From an uncultured Clostridia bacterium (GTDB lineage Bacteria > Bacillota > Clostridia > Christensenellales > Borkfalkiaceae), in contig CANQHG010000001.1 in NCBI GenBank assembly GCA_947623655.1, forward strand, positions 1 through 64,000: a stretch of 64,000 nucleotides of DNA. Reading direction: 5' to 3'. How positions within the stretch are numbered: the stretch's first letter is position 1; every line of letters starts with the position of its first letter. Shown in pieces: positions 1 to 8,355 of this stretch. The translations under genes were made by a program, and so were the position numbers. Under the pieces are notes generated by a model. It did not search any database. It saw only the letters and a program-made list of their open reading frames with translations, and was not told the origin of the DNA.

Positions 1-190
1 ATCTTAGACTATCTCCATGACGGCCTCTTGCACTGATTTTTTCCCAAACCCCGTCTCACATGTTTGACAAACCTACATCGACGCCGATTTCCCGCGCGAA
101 AGTTGGAGCAGATGCATTCCATATATGCAAATTTCTACAAAATAATGACAGAAATTTACATAAAAAACTAAAATATTTCACAAAAACGGG
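1..190. other. Left-edge stretch without assignable gene
   Basis: I see no convincing gene here. Short open frames on both strands end within the stretch and have neither an SD sequence nor recognisable content. The last 80 bases are AT-rich and lead into the promoter of the Nudix gene. It may be the tail of something beginning outside the window. Confidence 0.4.
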
Positions 191-219
191 TTGACAATTT
201 TTTCAATTTGTCGTAGAAT
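191..219 (+). promoter_or_regulatory. Promoter of zinc-ribbon Nudix gene
   Basis: TTGACA at 191-196, a 17-base spacer, then TAGAAT at 214-219. The SD GGGAGGTG (233-240) lies 5 bases before the ATG. Confidence 0.8.
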
Positions 220-245
220 GATAAAAATACGAGGGAGGTGAATTT

Positions 246-737
246 ATGTATTGCAGAGATTGCGGCGAAAAGCTTTCATTGCGCTTTCTCGAGAACGAAG
301 GGCTCGTCCCCTATTGCGGAAAATGCGAAAAATTCAAATTCCCCTTCTTCCCCGTAGCCGTTTCGATGGCGGTAACGAACCGCCAGGAAACAAAGATCTT
401 GCTGGCAAAGCACACGGGCGACGATGATTATAAGCTGTTTGCGGGGTACGTCAAGAAGGGCGAAAGCGCGGAGAAGGCGATCCCGCGGGAACTCAAAGAA
501 GAGACAAATCTCTCCGCCGTCAAGTGGAAATATCTCGCGTCCCGCTATCATGAGGCAAAAAACATTCTTATGCTGGGCTTTCTCGTGACGGCCGAAGACG
601 GTGAGATGGCTCTCAACGAGGAGATCGACGAGGTAAGATGGTGTACGCCCGACGAAGCGCGGGCGATCATCCGCAAGAATTCCACAGCGGAATATTTCCT
701 CAACTTTGCCCTGAACGAACTCGGCAGAAAAAAATAA
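246..737 (+). CDS. Nudix hydrolase with N-terminal zinc ribbon
   Basis: This 163-residue protein begins with a small zinc ribbon made of two CxxC pairs (C3/C6 and C24/C27). A Nudix fold follows, with a box of G67, E73, R81, E82, L83, E85, E86. The usual glycine near the end of the box is Asn88, so the box is slightly divergent. The layout resembles a shortened NudC-type NADH pyrophosphatase, a family that hydrolyses dinucleotide pyrophosphates, but the substrate cannot be read from sequence. The gene has its own sigma-A promoter, a strong SD and a terminator just after the stop, so it is probably transcribed alone. The ATG at 246 is fixed by the SD. Confidence 0.88.
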   Translation: MYCRDCGEKLSLRFLENEGLVPYCGKCEKFKFPFFPVAVSMAVTNRQETKILLAKHTGDDDYKLFAGYVKKGESAEKAIPRELKEETNLSAVKWKYLASRYHEAKNILMLGFLVTAEDGEMALNEEIDEVRWCTPDEARAIIRKNSTAEYFLNFALNELGRKK

Positions 738-756
738 TTTTTATATAAGTCTGTAC

Positions 757-790
757 AAAAAACCGTCCCCTTTCGGACGGCTTTTTCTTT
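757..790. terminator. Bidirectional terminator
   Basis: Stem CCGTCC (763-768) with GGACGG (775-780), T-rich run after it on the plus strand (782-790) and A-run before it. It serves the Nudix gene and, read leftward, the convergent membrane protein gene. Confidence 0.8.
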
Positions 791-811
791 GAGCAAAACC
801 CTTTTGTGGGG

Positions 812-1744
812 TCACTCCTCACTCTCCGGGGGAACGGAAAGGGTCTGCGCGGGCTGTTCGGCCGTAATCTTGCTCTCGGCAAGGCCCTTGACATAGGAGT
901 CGGCGTTCACCTTTATGATGTTGAGTGCATAGACGACGATGGGAATGACGATCAGCGCGGCAAGAACGAAGTTTATGAGCATTACAAGAAAGAAAAACGC
1001 GGCGACGCACAGGAAAATCAATGCGACGGAGACGAGATATTCCAATAGATTCTTCCCGTTTACAACGTCCTTGAACGCGACGGTCTTATTCCCATATACG
1101 ATCCACGACGAAGTGAGCGCGAGAAAGGCGTAAGCCGTAACAATGACGGCAAAGACGAGCAAGGAATAGTAGCGGATCACGCCCGCGAGCGCAAACGCGC
1201 CGCTGAGCACCAGCGATTCCACGAACGGAATGACCGTGTTCGCAACGACCCATTTTTTGAACCCGCGCCTTGCATTCTTTCTGCGCACGACAAAGCCCGT
1301 TGCGTAATTCGCAAAGAGCAGCCCGAGATAGCAACAGACGATCGCAAGCGCGAACTGCGTCCTGATCGCAACGGAAAAATTTACGACGATCGCCGTAAAA
1401 TCGGCCGTAAACGCCTCCGAAGAACTGCCGAGAAGTTCAAAAAATTCCTTGATGGTCGTAAGGACCCATTCCGTATCGATGATTTGCCCGATATAATTGA
1501 AAATATTTCCGTCCCAAGTCAGTTTTTCACCCGCATATACGATAAAATCCGAAACAGAGATCTCCGATTGCGTCACCGTGCCGGAAATCAGCTCTGAAAG
1601 CTCGTCCAATGTCGACGTTGCGCTCCCGATGGCGGCATTGAGAAATCCGAACAACGCAAGCAACACAAAGAGATAGATGATCCCCATCGGAATAAAGACA
1701 TAGAGAATGCTGTTGCAAAAATTTTTCAGCGATGTCTTTATCAT
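812..1744 (-). CDS. Polytopic membrane protein, unknown function
   Basis: A 310-residue integral membrane protein that I do not recognise. One hydrophobic segment lies near residues 10-35. A soluble, mostly polar loop of about 90 residues follows, and then roughly five more segments in the C-terminal two thirds. The tail is acidic and proline-rich. The ATG at 1744 is chosen because GGGAG lies just upstream; an in-frame extension reaches into the end of yebC but has no SD. It is the last gene of the leftward group methyltransferase-yebC-this gene and ends at the bidirectional hairpin at 757-790. Confidence 0.75.
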   Translation of the reverse strand: MIKTSLKNFCNSILYVFIPMGIIYLFVLLALFGFLNAAIGSATSTLDELSELISGTVTQSEISVSDFIVYAGEKLTWDGNIFNYIGQIIDTEWVLTTIKEFFELLGSSSEAFTADFTAIVVNFSVAIRTQFALAIVCCYLGLLFANYATGFVVRRKNARRGFKKWVVANTVIPFVESLVLSGAFALAGVIRYYSLLVFAVIVTAYAFLALTSSWIVYGNKTVAFKDVVNGKNLLEYLVSVALIFLCVAAFFFLVMLINFVLAALIVIPIVVYALNIIKVNADSYVKGLAESKITAEQPAQTLSVPPESEE

Positions 1745-1792
1745 ATGTTTCTCCCATGAAAAACGGCGCACCGCAAAGGCGCGCCGCACTGC

Positions 1793-2530
1793 TCACTCCT
1801 CTTCGTCTTCCTCTTCGGGAAGGTCGACATTATGATAGACGTCTTGTACGTCGTCGTTTTCTTCAAGTTTGTCAAGCATTTTTTTGAAGAGTTCGAGTTT
1901 CTCTCCCTCGAGCGTGATCTTATTCTGCGGAATCATCGTGATCTCCGCCTGCAAGAACTCAAGTCCCTTGCCCTCAAGGAAAGTGCGGACCTGCGAGAAT
2001 GCCGCGGGTTCGGTATAAATTTCGTACACGTCTTCCTGCGTAACGACATCCTCGGCGCCCCCTTCGAGCGCCATATCCATGATCTCGTCCTCGGAAAGGG
2101 TCTTTTCCACGACGATAAGTCCCCTGTTGTCGAACATGTAGGAGACGCTGCCCGTCGTTCCGAGAGAACCGCCGCACTTCGACATGATGGAACGCACGTC
2201 GCTCGCCGTGCGGTTGTTGTTGTCGGTGAGGGTCGTGACGATCACCGCCGCACCGCCTGCGCCGTACCCCTCGTAGGTGAGTTCCTTATACTCCTTGTCA
2301 CCAAGCTCTCCCGCGGCCTTCTTAATGGAACGCTCGATATTGTCGTTGGGCATGTTCGCCGCTTTCGCCTTGGCGATGATATCGGCAAGCTTGGAATTGG
2401 TTGCTGGATTGGGATTGCCCTTTGCCGCGACGGCGAGTTCCCTGCCGATCTTCGTGAAAAGCTTGCCCCTTGCGGCGTCCGCTTTCCCTTTCTTTGCCTG
2501 TATATTGTGCCATTTGCTATGACCTGACAT
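1793..2530 (-). CDS. yebC: YebC/PmpR (TACO1) family protein
   Basis: This 245-residue protein starts with the family hallmark MSGHSKWHNIQAKKGKADAA and is full length. Family members were described as DNA-binding regulators (PmpR). More recent work on TACO1/YebC describes ribosome-associated factors that help translate proline-rich stretches. Which role applies here cannot be decided from sequence. The acidic C-terminus (EEEDEEE) is typical of Gram-positive versions. The SD AAAGGAG stands 9 bases before the ATG. It lies between an RNA methyltransferase gene and a membrane protein gene, all read leftward. Confidence 0.95.
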   Translation of the reverse strand: MSGHSKWHNIQAKKGKADAARGKLFTKIGRELAVAAKGNPNPATNSKLADIIAKAKAANMPNDNIERSIKKAAGELGDKEYKELTYEGYGAGGAAVIVTTLTDNNNRTASDVRSIMSKCGGSLGTTGSVSYMFDNRGLIVVEKTLSEDEIMDMALEGGAEDVVTQEDVYEIYTEPAAFSQVRTFLEGKGLEFLQAEITMIPQNKITLEGEKLELFKKMLDKLEENDDVQDVYHNVDLPEEEDEEE

Positions 2531-2533
2531 AAA

Positions 2534-3271
2534 TTATACTCCTTTTTTTAATAAATACATCAAAATCGACGCCGAAACAGCGGCGTTGAGGCTTTCGACG
2601 CGCCCTTGCATCGGAATGCCGACGACAAAATTTGCCGCCTTCCGCACCTCATCCGAGAGGCCGTTGCCCTCGTTCCCAATACAGAGACAGAATTTTTCGG
2701 GCGCATGAAATAGAAAGACATCTTCACCATTCATGTCCGCCGCGATCAGAGGGACCCCCCCGAGCACAGATAAGATCTCTTCTCTCGTGCCGCGCATGGG
2801 CTTTGTGTAAAACAGCCCGCTCATGCTCGCCCGCACGCTCTTGGGAGAATACGGATCGGCGCAGTCGGCAAGATAGATCTCCTCATAGCCCGCTGCGGCA
2901 GCCGTCCTCAAAATCGCTCCTACATTGGCGGGATCGGCAACGCCGTCAAGAAAGAGACAGCTCTTTTGGGGCTGATTCAAGGCGTTTTCGGGGATCTTCA
3001 CCTCAGCGACGATCCCCTGCGGCGTCTTTTCATCGCAGATAGCTCTGAAAACGTCTTCGCCGAGCGATATGCAGGGCAGAGAATACGTATTATCTCCCTC
3101 ATACCCCTCCCGAACGGCAAGACGGACGATCTCAAGCCCGCTCCCGCGACATTCGCCCACCATTTTGGGCCCCTCGACAAGGAACGTTCCCCTCTCCCGT
3201 CTCCCCTTTTTCTCTTTGAGGGAAGCAAGTTCTTTCACAACGGGATTTTGTTTGGATCTTATGACAATCAT
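2534..3271 (-). CDS. SpoU/TrmH-family RNA 2'-O-methyltransferase
   Basis: A 245-residue member of the SPOUT superfamily that methylates 2'-hydroxyls of rRNA or tRNA with S-adenosylmethionine. The N-terminal substrate-binding part starts with the family-typical IRSKQNPVVKEL. The C-terminal knot carries all three SpoU motifs: DPANVGAILRTA, IGNEGNGLS and ESLNAAVSASIL. The position after rplT matches the Bacillus ysgA-type gene next to infC-rpmI-rplT. The ATG at 3271 has no strong SD and lies immediately behind the rplT terminator, so it is probably expressed by readthrough. A longer frame upstream overlaps rplT and is unlikely. Confidence 0.9.
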   Translation of the reverse strand: MIVIRSKQNPVVKELASLKEKKGRRERGTFLVEGPKMVGECRGSGLEIVRLAVREGYEGDNTYSLPCISLGEDVFRAICDEKTPQGIVAEVKIPENALNQPQKSCLFLDGVADPANVGAILRTAAAAGYEEIYLADCADPYSPKSVRASMSGLFYTKPMRGTREEILSVLGGVPLIAADMNGEDVFLFHAPEKFCLCIGNEGNGLSDEVRKAANFVVGIPMQGRVESLNAAVSASILMYLLKKGV

Positions 3272-3274
3272 GAC

Positions 3275-3303
3275 AAAAAAGCCTTTCTTGGAAAGGCTTT
3301 TGT
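3275..3303 (-). terminator. Terminator of the infC-rpmI-rplT operon
   Basis: Stem GCCTTTC (3281-3287) with GAAAGGC (3291-3297), followed on the minus strand by TTTTTTG. It lies between rplT and the methyltransferase start. Confidence 0.8.
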
Positions 3304-3306
3304 TTT

Positions 3307-3657
3307 TTAAAGGGCCGCTTTCGCCTTGCCGCAGATATCGGCAAAGGCCGTAGCGTCGTTGACGGCAAGATCGGCAAGAATCTTGCGGTTGAGATCGATC
3401 CCCGCGACTTTGAGGCCGTGCATAAGTTTGGAATAGGACAGCCCGTTGATACGAGCCCCCGCATTGATACGGGCGATCCAAAGTTTGCGCATATCGCGCT
3501 TTCTCAGCTTTCTGCCAACGTATGCGTATTGCAGGGACTTCATCACCGCCTGACGGGCGATGCGATAGTTCTTGCTCTTATAGCCATAGTAGCCCTTGGC
3601 GAGCTTAAAGATCTTTCTGCGCTTTTTGACTGCGTTCACGCTTCTCTTGATTCTCAT
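3307..3657 (-). CDS. rplT: Ribosomal protein L20
   Basis: A 116-residue, very basic protein with the classic L20 start [15 protein letters not shown] and the [20 protein letters not shown] segment. L20 binds 23S rRNA early in 50S assembly. In Bacillota it also binds the leader of its own operon to cause premature termination. It is the last gene of infC-rpmI-rplT and is followed by an intrinsic terminator. The length matches the family (about 115-120). Confidence 0.98.
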   Translation of the reverse strand: MRIKRSVNAVKKRRKIFKLAKGYYGYKSKNYRIARQAVMKSLQYAYVGRKLRKRDMRKLWIARINAGARINGLSYSKLMHGLKVAGIDLNRKILADLAVNDATAFADICGKAKAAL

Positions 3658-3669
3658 GGTCTGCCTCCC

Positions 3670-3870
3670 TTAATCCTTGTAGGGAATCATGCGCTTGACG
3701 GTATTTTCCTGCGTCTCGGAGACGAGCGTGGATTTGCGCAGATTTCTCTTTCTCTTTCTGTTCTTGGTCTCTGCCTTGTGGTTCTTGCCGCCGTGGGCTC
3801 TGTTCACCTTGCCGGATCCCGTGAGCCAGAAGCGCTTTTTGGAACCGCTGTGCGATTTCTGTTTCGGCAT
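3670..3870 (-). CDS. rpmI: Ribosomal protein L35
   Basis: A 66-residue basic protein with the typical start MPKQKSHSGSKKRF and internal HKAETKNRKRKRNLRKST. It is a 50S subunit component. GGAGG lies 8 bases upstream of the ATG at 3870, which decides against a five-residue longer in-frame start. It sits between infC and rplT in the conserved order. Confidence 0.97.
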   Translation of the reverse strand: MPKQKSHSGSKKRFWLTGSGKVNRAHGGKNHKAETKNRKRKRNLRKSTLVSETQENTVKRMIPYKD

Positions 3871-3932
3871 TTCTGTATCCTCCAAATTGCTTTTTATGAT
3901 GTATCATGCCCTGTGCGGGCGGTGTACCGAAG

Positions 3933-4457
3933 TTATTTCTTGGCGGGAGCAAGAATCAAAATCATGTTCCTGCCCTCCATATTGAGCGGCTTTTCGACGA
4001 CGGCAACCTCTTTCAGCCCCTCGTAGAAGTTCATGATGACGTCTCTGCCGAGGTTGGCGTGCGCCATTTGTCTGCCGCGGAAGCGGATGGAGACTTTGAC
4101 CTTGTTGCCCTGCTCCAAAAACTTTTGTGCTTGCTTTGCCTTGACGTTGAGATCTCCCACGTCGATCGTCATAGAGAGCTGAACTTCCTTGAGCTCAACG
4201 ATCTTCTGGTTGCGCTTGTTCTCTTTCTCCTTTTTGGCCTGCTCGAATTTGAACTTGCCGTAGTCCATGATCTTACAAACGGGCGGGACCGCCGTGGGAG
4301 AAATTTTAACGAGGTCGAGCCCGGCTTCGTCGGCAAGGCGAAGAGCCTCGCGGGAAGACATAACGCCGAGCATTTCGCCCGTTTCGGAGATGAGCCGTAC
4401 CTCTCTGTCGCGGATCTCGCCATTCAACTGATTTTGATTTTGATTTTTACCTGCCAT
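3933..4457 (-). CDS. infC: Translation initiation factor IF-3
   Basis: A 174-residue IF-3. Its N-terminal domain includes NGEIRDREVRLISETGEMLG and its C-terminal domain includes IRFRGRQMAHANLG; both are diagnostic. IF-3 binds the 30S subunit, keeps it apart from 50S and checks the start codon. Unlike many bacteria that use AUU, this copy starts with ATG at 4457, with GAGAGG five bases upstream. In-frame codons further upstream run into the leader hairpin and are rejected. It heads the operon behind an attenuator. Confidence 0.97.
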   Translation of the reverse strand: MAGKNQNQNQLNGEIRDREVRLISETGEMLGVMSSREALRLADEAGLDLVKISPTAVPPVCKIMDYGKFKFEQAKKEKENKRNQKIVELKEVQLSMTIDVGDLNVKAKQAQKFLEQGNKVKVSIRFRGRQMAHANLGRDVIMNFYEGLKEVAVVEKPLNMEGRNMILILAPAKK

Positions 4458-4600
4458 ATTCCTCTCAAAACAAAAACGGGTTTCGCAACAAGCAAAACCC
4501 GTTGAATTCTTTTTTACGCACGAAAAACGCGACGTTTCCGAAAATTCATTGACCCGCATCACGAAAGCGATCGCGGAGAGAAGGGCCTGCTTCTGCTTGA
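4458..4600 (-). ncRNA. L20-type ribosomal protein leader of infC operon
   Basis: About 143 bases separate the promoter from infC. The leader ends in a terminator hairpin (4475-4503; arms AACGGGTTT and AAACCCGTT) followed on the minus strand by TTTTTGTTTT, only a few bases before the infC SD. Position and architecture match the Bacillota L20 leader, in which L20 promotes termination. The L20-binding fold itself was not modelled. Confidence 0.7.
4466..4503 (-). terminator. Attenuator terminator before infC
   Basis: Nine-base-pair stem and U-rich run just upstream of the infC SD, so transcription must pass it to reach infC. See the leader entry. Confidence 0.8.
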
Positions 4601-4607
4601 CATGGGA

Positions 4608-4637
4608 AGTATATCATAGACATCCCCTCTCTGTCAA
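4608..4637 (-). promoter_or_regulatory. Promoter of infC-rpmI-rplT
   Basis: On the minus strand TTGACA (4632-4637), an 18-base spacer and TATACT (4608-4613). Expected start near 4600. Confidence 0.8.
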
Positions 4638-4687
4638 GGATTTTTCGGGTCCTTTTCTGATTTTTTCATCCTGCTTTGCGGAAAAAG

Positions 4688-5191
4688 TCAGTCTTTCCCA
4701 TAATTTTTCAGCTCGCCGACGACATCCTCGTTGATGAAATAGCTATTTGAGACGCCGTTGTTTGAACAGAGGACATGTTCGGAGACGGTGACGAAATATT
4801 TGGTATCGTCAGAGATTTCTACCCCTTTATGTCCTTCGCCGTATTTCACGCTGTCGTAGAAGCACACGACGGCAGACTCATCCTTGTCCGCATAGAACCA
4901 CTTGAAGTGCAAGGTATAGTGCTCGTTGGCGGCGTAATCATAATCGCGGTTGCAGACATAGTCCCCTGTTCCGTCGGAACGGAAAATAAAGTAGTTATCT
5001 CTGCCCTCTCCGAAGGCGCTGCGGACGTACTTCTTGTTGAATACGAGACCGCCGTCCTCGCTTGCGGATGCATTCCCTGCGGGTGAGCCGCTGTCTGCGG
5101 GTGAACCGCTCCCTCCGCACGCGCAGAGGAGAAGCATCGACGAGAGGCAGATGAAGAGGACGCTTACAATGAGATAACGCAGTTTTTTCAT
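4688..5191 (-). CDS. Small secreted lipoprotein, unknown function
   Basis: A 167-residue protein with a classic lipoprotein signal: MKKLR, a hydrophobic stretch, and LLLCAC at about residues 20-25 as lipobox. A Gly/Ser/Pro-rich linker follows. The mature part has about 115 residues with many aromatics, and I could not place it in a family. The SD AAGGAGG is strong. It lies 43 bases behind thrS on the same strand and may share its T-box-controlled transcript. There is no link in function that I can see. Confidence 0.8.
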   Translation of the reverse strand: MKKLRYLIVSVLFICLSSMLLLCACGGSGSPADSGSPAGNASASEDGGLVFNKKYVRSAFGEGRDNYFIFRSDGTGDYVCNRDYDYAANEHYTLHFKWFYADKDESAVVCFYDSVKYGEGHKGVEISDDTKYFVTVSEHVLCSNNGVSNSYFINEDVVGELKNYGKD

Positions 5192-5234
5192 AAAATCCTC
5201 CTTATGCCGCGGCGATCCCGCCGCATTTTGTCAC

Positions 5235-7193
5235 TTAAAAGATCACTTTGTTCTCATCCTCTTCGACGACGAGGGCGATGAAGTCGTCCTTCGTCATGGA
5301 GCCGATATCCCCCGCGCCGCGCTTGCGGACAGAGACGCTGCCGTTTTCGACCTCTTTATCGCCCACGACGAGCTTATAGGGAACTTTCTCCTGCTCTGCG
5401 TCGAAGATCTTTCTGCCGATCTTCTCGTTGCGGTAGTCCGCGGAAGCACGGATGCCGACCGCCGTGAGTTCTTCGACGACTTCCTTCGCATAGTCGGCCG
5501 CCCTGTCGGTGACGGGAAGCACCTTGACCTGCTCGGGCGCGAACCAGAGCGGGAAGGCGCCTGCATACTTCTCGATGAGCATGGCGAGCGTCCTCTCGTA
5601 GCAGCCGATGGAGCTGCGGTGGATGACGTAAGGCGTCTGTTTGGTGCCGTCCGCGTCCACATATTCCATGCCGAAGCTGTGGCCCGCCGCAAAGTCGATC
5701 TGAATGGTGATGAGGGTGTCCTCTTTGCCGTAGACGTTCCTCGTCTGTACATCGAGCTTGGGCCCGTAGAAAGCTGCCTCGTCGTCGGCTTCCACATAGT
5801 CGAGCTTGAGGTCGTCGAGAATCTTCTTCATCATGGCCTCCGTCGCATTCCATGCCGCGTCGTCGTCGATGTACTTATCGGACTTGGCTTTCCCCCGCTT
5901 GGAGAAACGGAAAGTGACGTCGCCCCGCATGCCGAGGCAGTCGAGAATATAATAAGACAAGTCGAGGCAGCGCTTGAACTCCTCCTCAACCTGCTCCTTG
6001 GTGCAGATGATATGCCCGTCGGAGAGGGTGAATTGACGGATACGGATGAGCCCGTGCATCTCGCCCGAAGCCTCGTTTCTGAACTCCGTAGCGGTCTCCG
6101 AATAGCGGCAAGGAAGATCGCGGTACGACTTGAGACCGTTTTTATAGATCTGATATTGGAACGGGCAAGTCATGGGACGGAGCGCCATGATTTCATCGTT
6201 CTTATCGACTGCTTCGCCCTTTTCGTCAATCTCGCCGAGCACGAACATCTTGTCGCGGTAGTGCGCCCAGTGGCCCGAGATCTTATAGAGATCGCTCTTT
6301 GCCATGTTGGGCGTTTTCGTGATCATGAACCCGCGCTTCGCTTCTTCGTCTTCAACAAAACGGGAAAGTATCTGAAGCATTTTCGCCCCTTTCGGCATGA
6401 GGATGGGCAGACCCTGCCCGATGACGTCGCTCGTCATGAAGATACCGAGGTCGCGCCCGAGCTTGTTGTGATCACGCTTTTTTGCCTCTTCGAGCTTTTG
6501 GATATACGCCTCGACTTCATCTTTCTTCGCAAACGCGGTACCGTAGATGCGGGTGAGCATCTTTTTGTTGGAATCCCCTCTCCAATAGGCGCCCGTGATT
6601 GACAAAAGTTTGAACGCCTTGATCTTGCCCGTGGACGGAAGATGAGGCCCGCGGCACAGATCGGTGAAACTGCCCTGTTTGTAGAAAGAGATCTCCGCGT
6701 CTTCGGGAAGGTCTTTGATGAGCTCGACCTTATAATTTTCGTGGTAGCGCTTCATGAGGGCGATCGCCTCACTTCGGGGGAGCGTGTACCGCTCAACGGG
6801 AAGGTTGCTCTTGATGATCGATTTCATCTCGGCCTCGATCTTGTCGAAATCGTCCATCGTGATTGGCGTTTTGAAATCGACGTCGTAATAAAACCCGTTG
6901 TCGATCACAGGCCCGATCGCAAGTTTACAGGTCGGATAAATCGTTTTGAGCGCTTGGGCGAGCACATGGGCACAGGTGTGACGGTATACGTCAAGCCCCT
7001 CTTTGTCTTTCAGCGTGACGATCTCGAGCGTGTCGCCTGCGGAAAGCGCACACGACAAGTCTTTGAGTTGCCCGTTCACCTTGGCGGCGACGGCGTTCCT
7101 CGCAAGCCCCTCCGAGATTCTGAGCGCGGCATCGTATGCTGTCGCACCGTCTTCTAATTGGAGAAGATCTCCGTTTTTGAGTGAAATATCCAT
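5235..7193 (-). CDS. thrS: Threonyl-tRNA synthetase
   Basis: A full-length 652-residue ThrRS, a class II enzyme that charges tRNA-Thr. The order is an N-terminal TGS domain (about 1-62), an editing domain with H72/H76 of the HxxxH motif, a catalytic core with RPMTCPFQYQIYKN and motif 2 region YRDLPCRYSETATEFRNEASG, and a C-terminal anticodon-binding domain. The SD AGGAGG (7200-7205) precedes ATG 7193. Expression is controlled by a T-box leader upstream. A palindromic repeat abuts the SD. Confidence 0.97.
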   Translation of the reverse strand: MDISLKNGDLLQLEDGATAYDAALRISEGLARNAVAAKVNGQLKDLSCALSAGDTLEIVTLKDKEGLDVYRHTCAHVLAQALKTIYPTCKLAIGPVIDNGFYYDVDFKTPITMDDFDKIEAEMKSIIKSNLPVERYTLPRSEAIALMKRYHENYKVELIKDLPEDAEISFYKQGSFTDLCRGPHLPSTGKIKAFKLLSITGAYWRGDSNKKMLTRIYGTAFAKKDEVEAYIQKLEEAKKRDHNKLGRDLGIFMTSDVIGQGLPILMPKGAKMLQILSRFVEDEEAKRGFMITKTPNMAKSDLYKISGHWAHYRDKMFVLGEIDEKGEAVDKNDEIMALRPMTCPFQYQIYKNGLKSYRDLPCRYSETATEFRNEASGEMHGLIRIRQFTLSDGHIICTKEQVEEEFKRCLDLSYYILDCLGMRGDVTFRFSKRGKAKSDKYIDDDAAWNATEAMMKKILDDLKLDYVEADDEAAFYGPKLDVQTRNVYGKEDTLITIQIDFAAGHSFGMEYVDADGTKQTPYVIHRSSIGCYERTLAMLIEKYAGAFPLWFAPEQVKVLPVTDRAADYAKEVVEELTAVGIRASADYRNEKIGRKIFDAEQEKVPYKLVVGDKEVENGSVSVRKRGAGDIGSMTKDDFIALVVEEDENKVIF

Positions 7194-7204
7194 GATTTTC
7201 CTCC

Positions 7205-7223
7205 TATTATGTCTGACATAGTA
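7205..7223. repeat. Dispersed palindrome, copy 1
   Basis: TATTATGTC-T-GACATAGTA, one mismatch in the arms. It lies between the T-box terminator and thrS and touches the thrS SD, so in the mRNA it could form a hairpin right beside the ribosome site. Related copies are at 10839, 29360 and 46251. Confidence 0.7.
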
Positions 7224-7238
7224 CTTCGCATAATGCGA

Positions 7239-7451
7239 TAAAATAAAAATCCGTCCTCAAAATCCCCCTCTCGGGTTCATTTAAGGACGCAAATTCCGAT
7301 TTGCGCGGTTCCACCTTAATTGCTCTTTGAAAGAGCCGCTTTCGAGTTGTCTGATAAAATAAAGCGGTTTCGCCTTCCGAAAACCTTTGCGGGCCTCTCA
7401 GCCGCGGGTCCGCTCTCTTTGAAAGTCTTTCGGCGCTACTTGTCTTTAAGT
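7239..7451 (-). ncRNA. T-box leader of thrS
   Basis: A transcription-attenuation riboswitch that senses uncharged tRNA-Thr. The conserved T-box AAGGTGGAACCGCG lies at 7303-7318 (minus strand). The terminator is GTCCTTAAAT pairing with ATTTTGAGGAC (7253-7289) followed by GGATTTTTATTTT. In the stem I region a base helix (TAAAG with CTTTA) and an upper helix (CGCC with GGCG) flank an ACC triplet at 7366-7368, which fits a threonine specifier. The specifier assignment is my fold by eye; the T-box and terminator are clear. Confidence 0.9.
7253..7289 (-). terminator. T-box-controlled terminator
   Basis: Terminator half of the thrS T-box switch; its 5' arm overlaps the sequence the T-box would use in the antiterminator. 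Confidence 0.8.
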
Positions 7452-7457
7452 GTTTCT

Positions 7458-7486
7458 ATTGTAAATTTATTTTTCCTGTTTGTCAA
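7458..7486 (-). promoter_or_regulatory. Promoter of thrS
   Basis: Minus strand TTGACA (7481-7486), 17-base spacer, TACAAT (7458-7463). The -35 overlaps the stop codon of the ytxC-like gene. Confidence 0.85.
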
Positions 7487-8172
7487 GAAAATATTGCCCG
7501 TTCCGCATAAAATTTTTGCAAAAAATCACTCACGTCTTCTTCTACGTCGCCGAGACAGTATACGAAGCCTGCGTCGGACAACATGATCTCCGTTTCCGTA
7601 TTTTCCTCGCCGAAGAGCCGACTGCGCCTGAGAGGCTTGAAATTTTCCCCGAAAACGGTTTTTCCCTGCAAATAGATTTTATTTTTGCTCTCCCCCACGA
7701 GAAAATCACAAAACTGCTTGAGATCGCCCGCCGAAAAACCTACGGGGACATACTCCGCAATACGCTGCCATTTCTCCTTGAGCGCACCGAGACGGAATGC
7801 GTAGATCCCGTCGATGTTAAAATCGGGACCGTCGCCGATCTTTCGTGCGATATATCCCTTGTCGGCCTCATAATCCGCGGCGATGAGCGCGGCGCAAAGG
7901 AGATCTTTATCGTGCGCCGAGAGCGCAACGTTCAGCCTCGCGTTCAAATAGCGGTATTTATAGCCGACGCCTACGACCTCGGTGAGTCTTTCCCTGAGCG
8001 ATTCCCGCAGTTCACCGTCGTCGTCTTCGGCGCGGATACGGAGAGCTGCTCTCTCGCCCAGAATGAGCTCTTCGCATCCTCCGTCGCGTGCGAGTATGCC
8101 CGACAGAGCATTATACAAATAGGTGATATAGAGGCTGTTTGTGCCCTGATCGGATACCGTGATCTCTTCCAC
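7483..8172 (-). CDS. YtxC-like sporulation protein (putative)
   Basis: About 229 residues if read from a GTG at 8172. The open frame continues upstream but soon runs antisense into leuS, and there is no in-frame ATG. The stretch DFNIDGIYAFRLGALKEKWQ resembles the FRL..Y...W core of the YtxC family. The place directly upstream of thrS is where ytxC sits in Bacillus. No function is established for YtxC beyond an association with sporulation. The start has no good SD and is uncertain; the true N-terminus could be longer (a TTG further upstream) or the gene may be decayed at its 5' end. Confidence 0.5.
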   Translation of the reverse strand: MEEITVSDQGTNSLYITYLYNALSGILARDGGCEELILGERAALRIRAEDDDGELRESLRERLTEVVGVGYKYRYLNARLNVALSAHDKDLLCAALIAADYEADKGYIARKIGDGPDFNIDGIYAFRLGALKEKWQRIAEYVPVGFSAGDLKQFCDFLVGESKNKIYLQGKTVFGENFKPLRRSRLFGEENTETEIMLSDAGFVYCLGDVEEDVSDFLQKFYAERAIFS

Positions 8173-8302
8173 GTCATTATTGTATGCTTCTTTTGGCGAT
8201 TTATTTACGTTTCTTTTGTGCGCCGCAAGGGAGGAAAAGACGGAAGAACGGAAAGAATTTTTCCCTTTTCCGCCAAAATAAACCGTTGGTCCCCTCAATG
8301 GC

Positions 8303-8331
8303 TTGACTTTTTTTTCATCACACTTTAAAAT
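8303..8331 (+). promoter_or_regulatory. Promoter of leuS
   Basis: TTGACT (8303-8308), 17-base spacer, TAAAAT (8326-8331). SD AAGGAG at 8344-8349 before ATG 8356. I see no T-box here. Confidence 0.7.
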
Positions 8332-8355
8332 GGTATAGATTTTAAGGAGTACCTT

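Noticed and set aside
1..190. Partial gene at the left edge
   Set aside because: Short frames on both strands stop early and show no conserved motif or SD.
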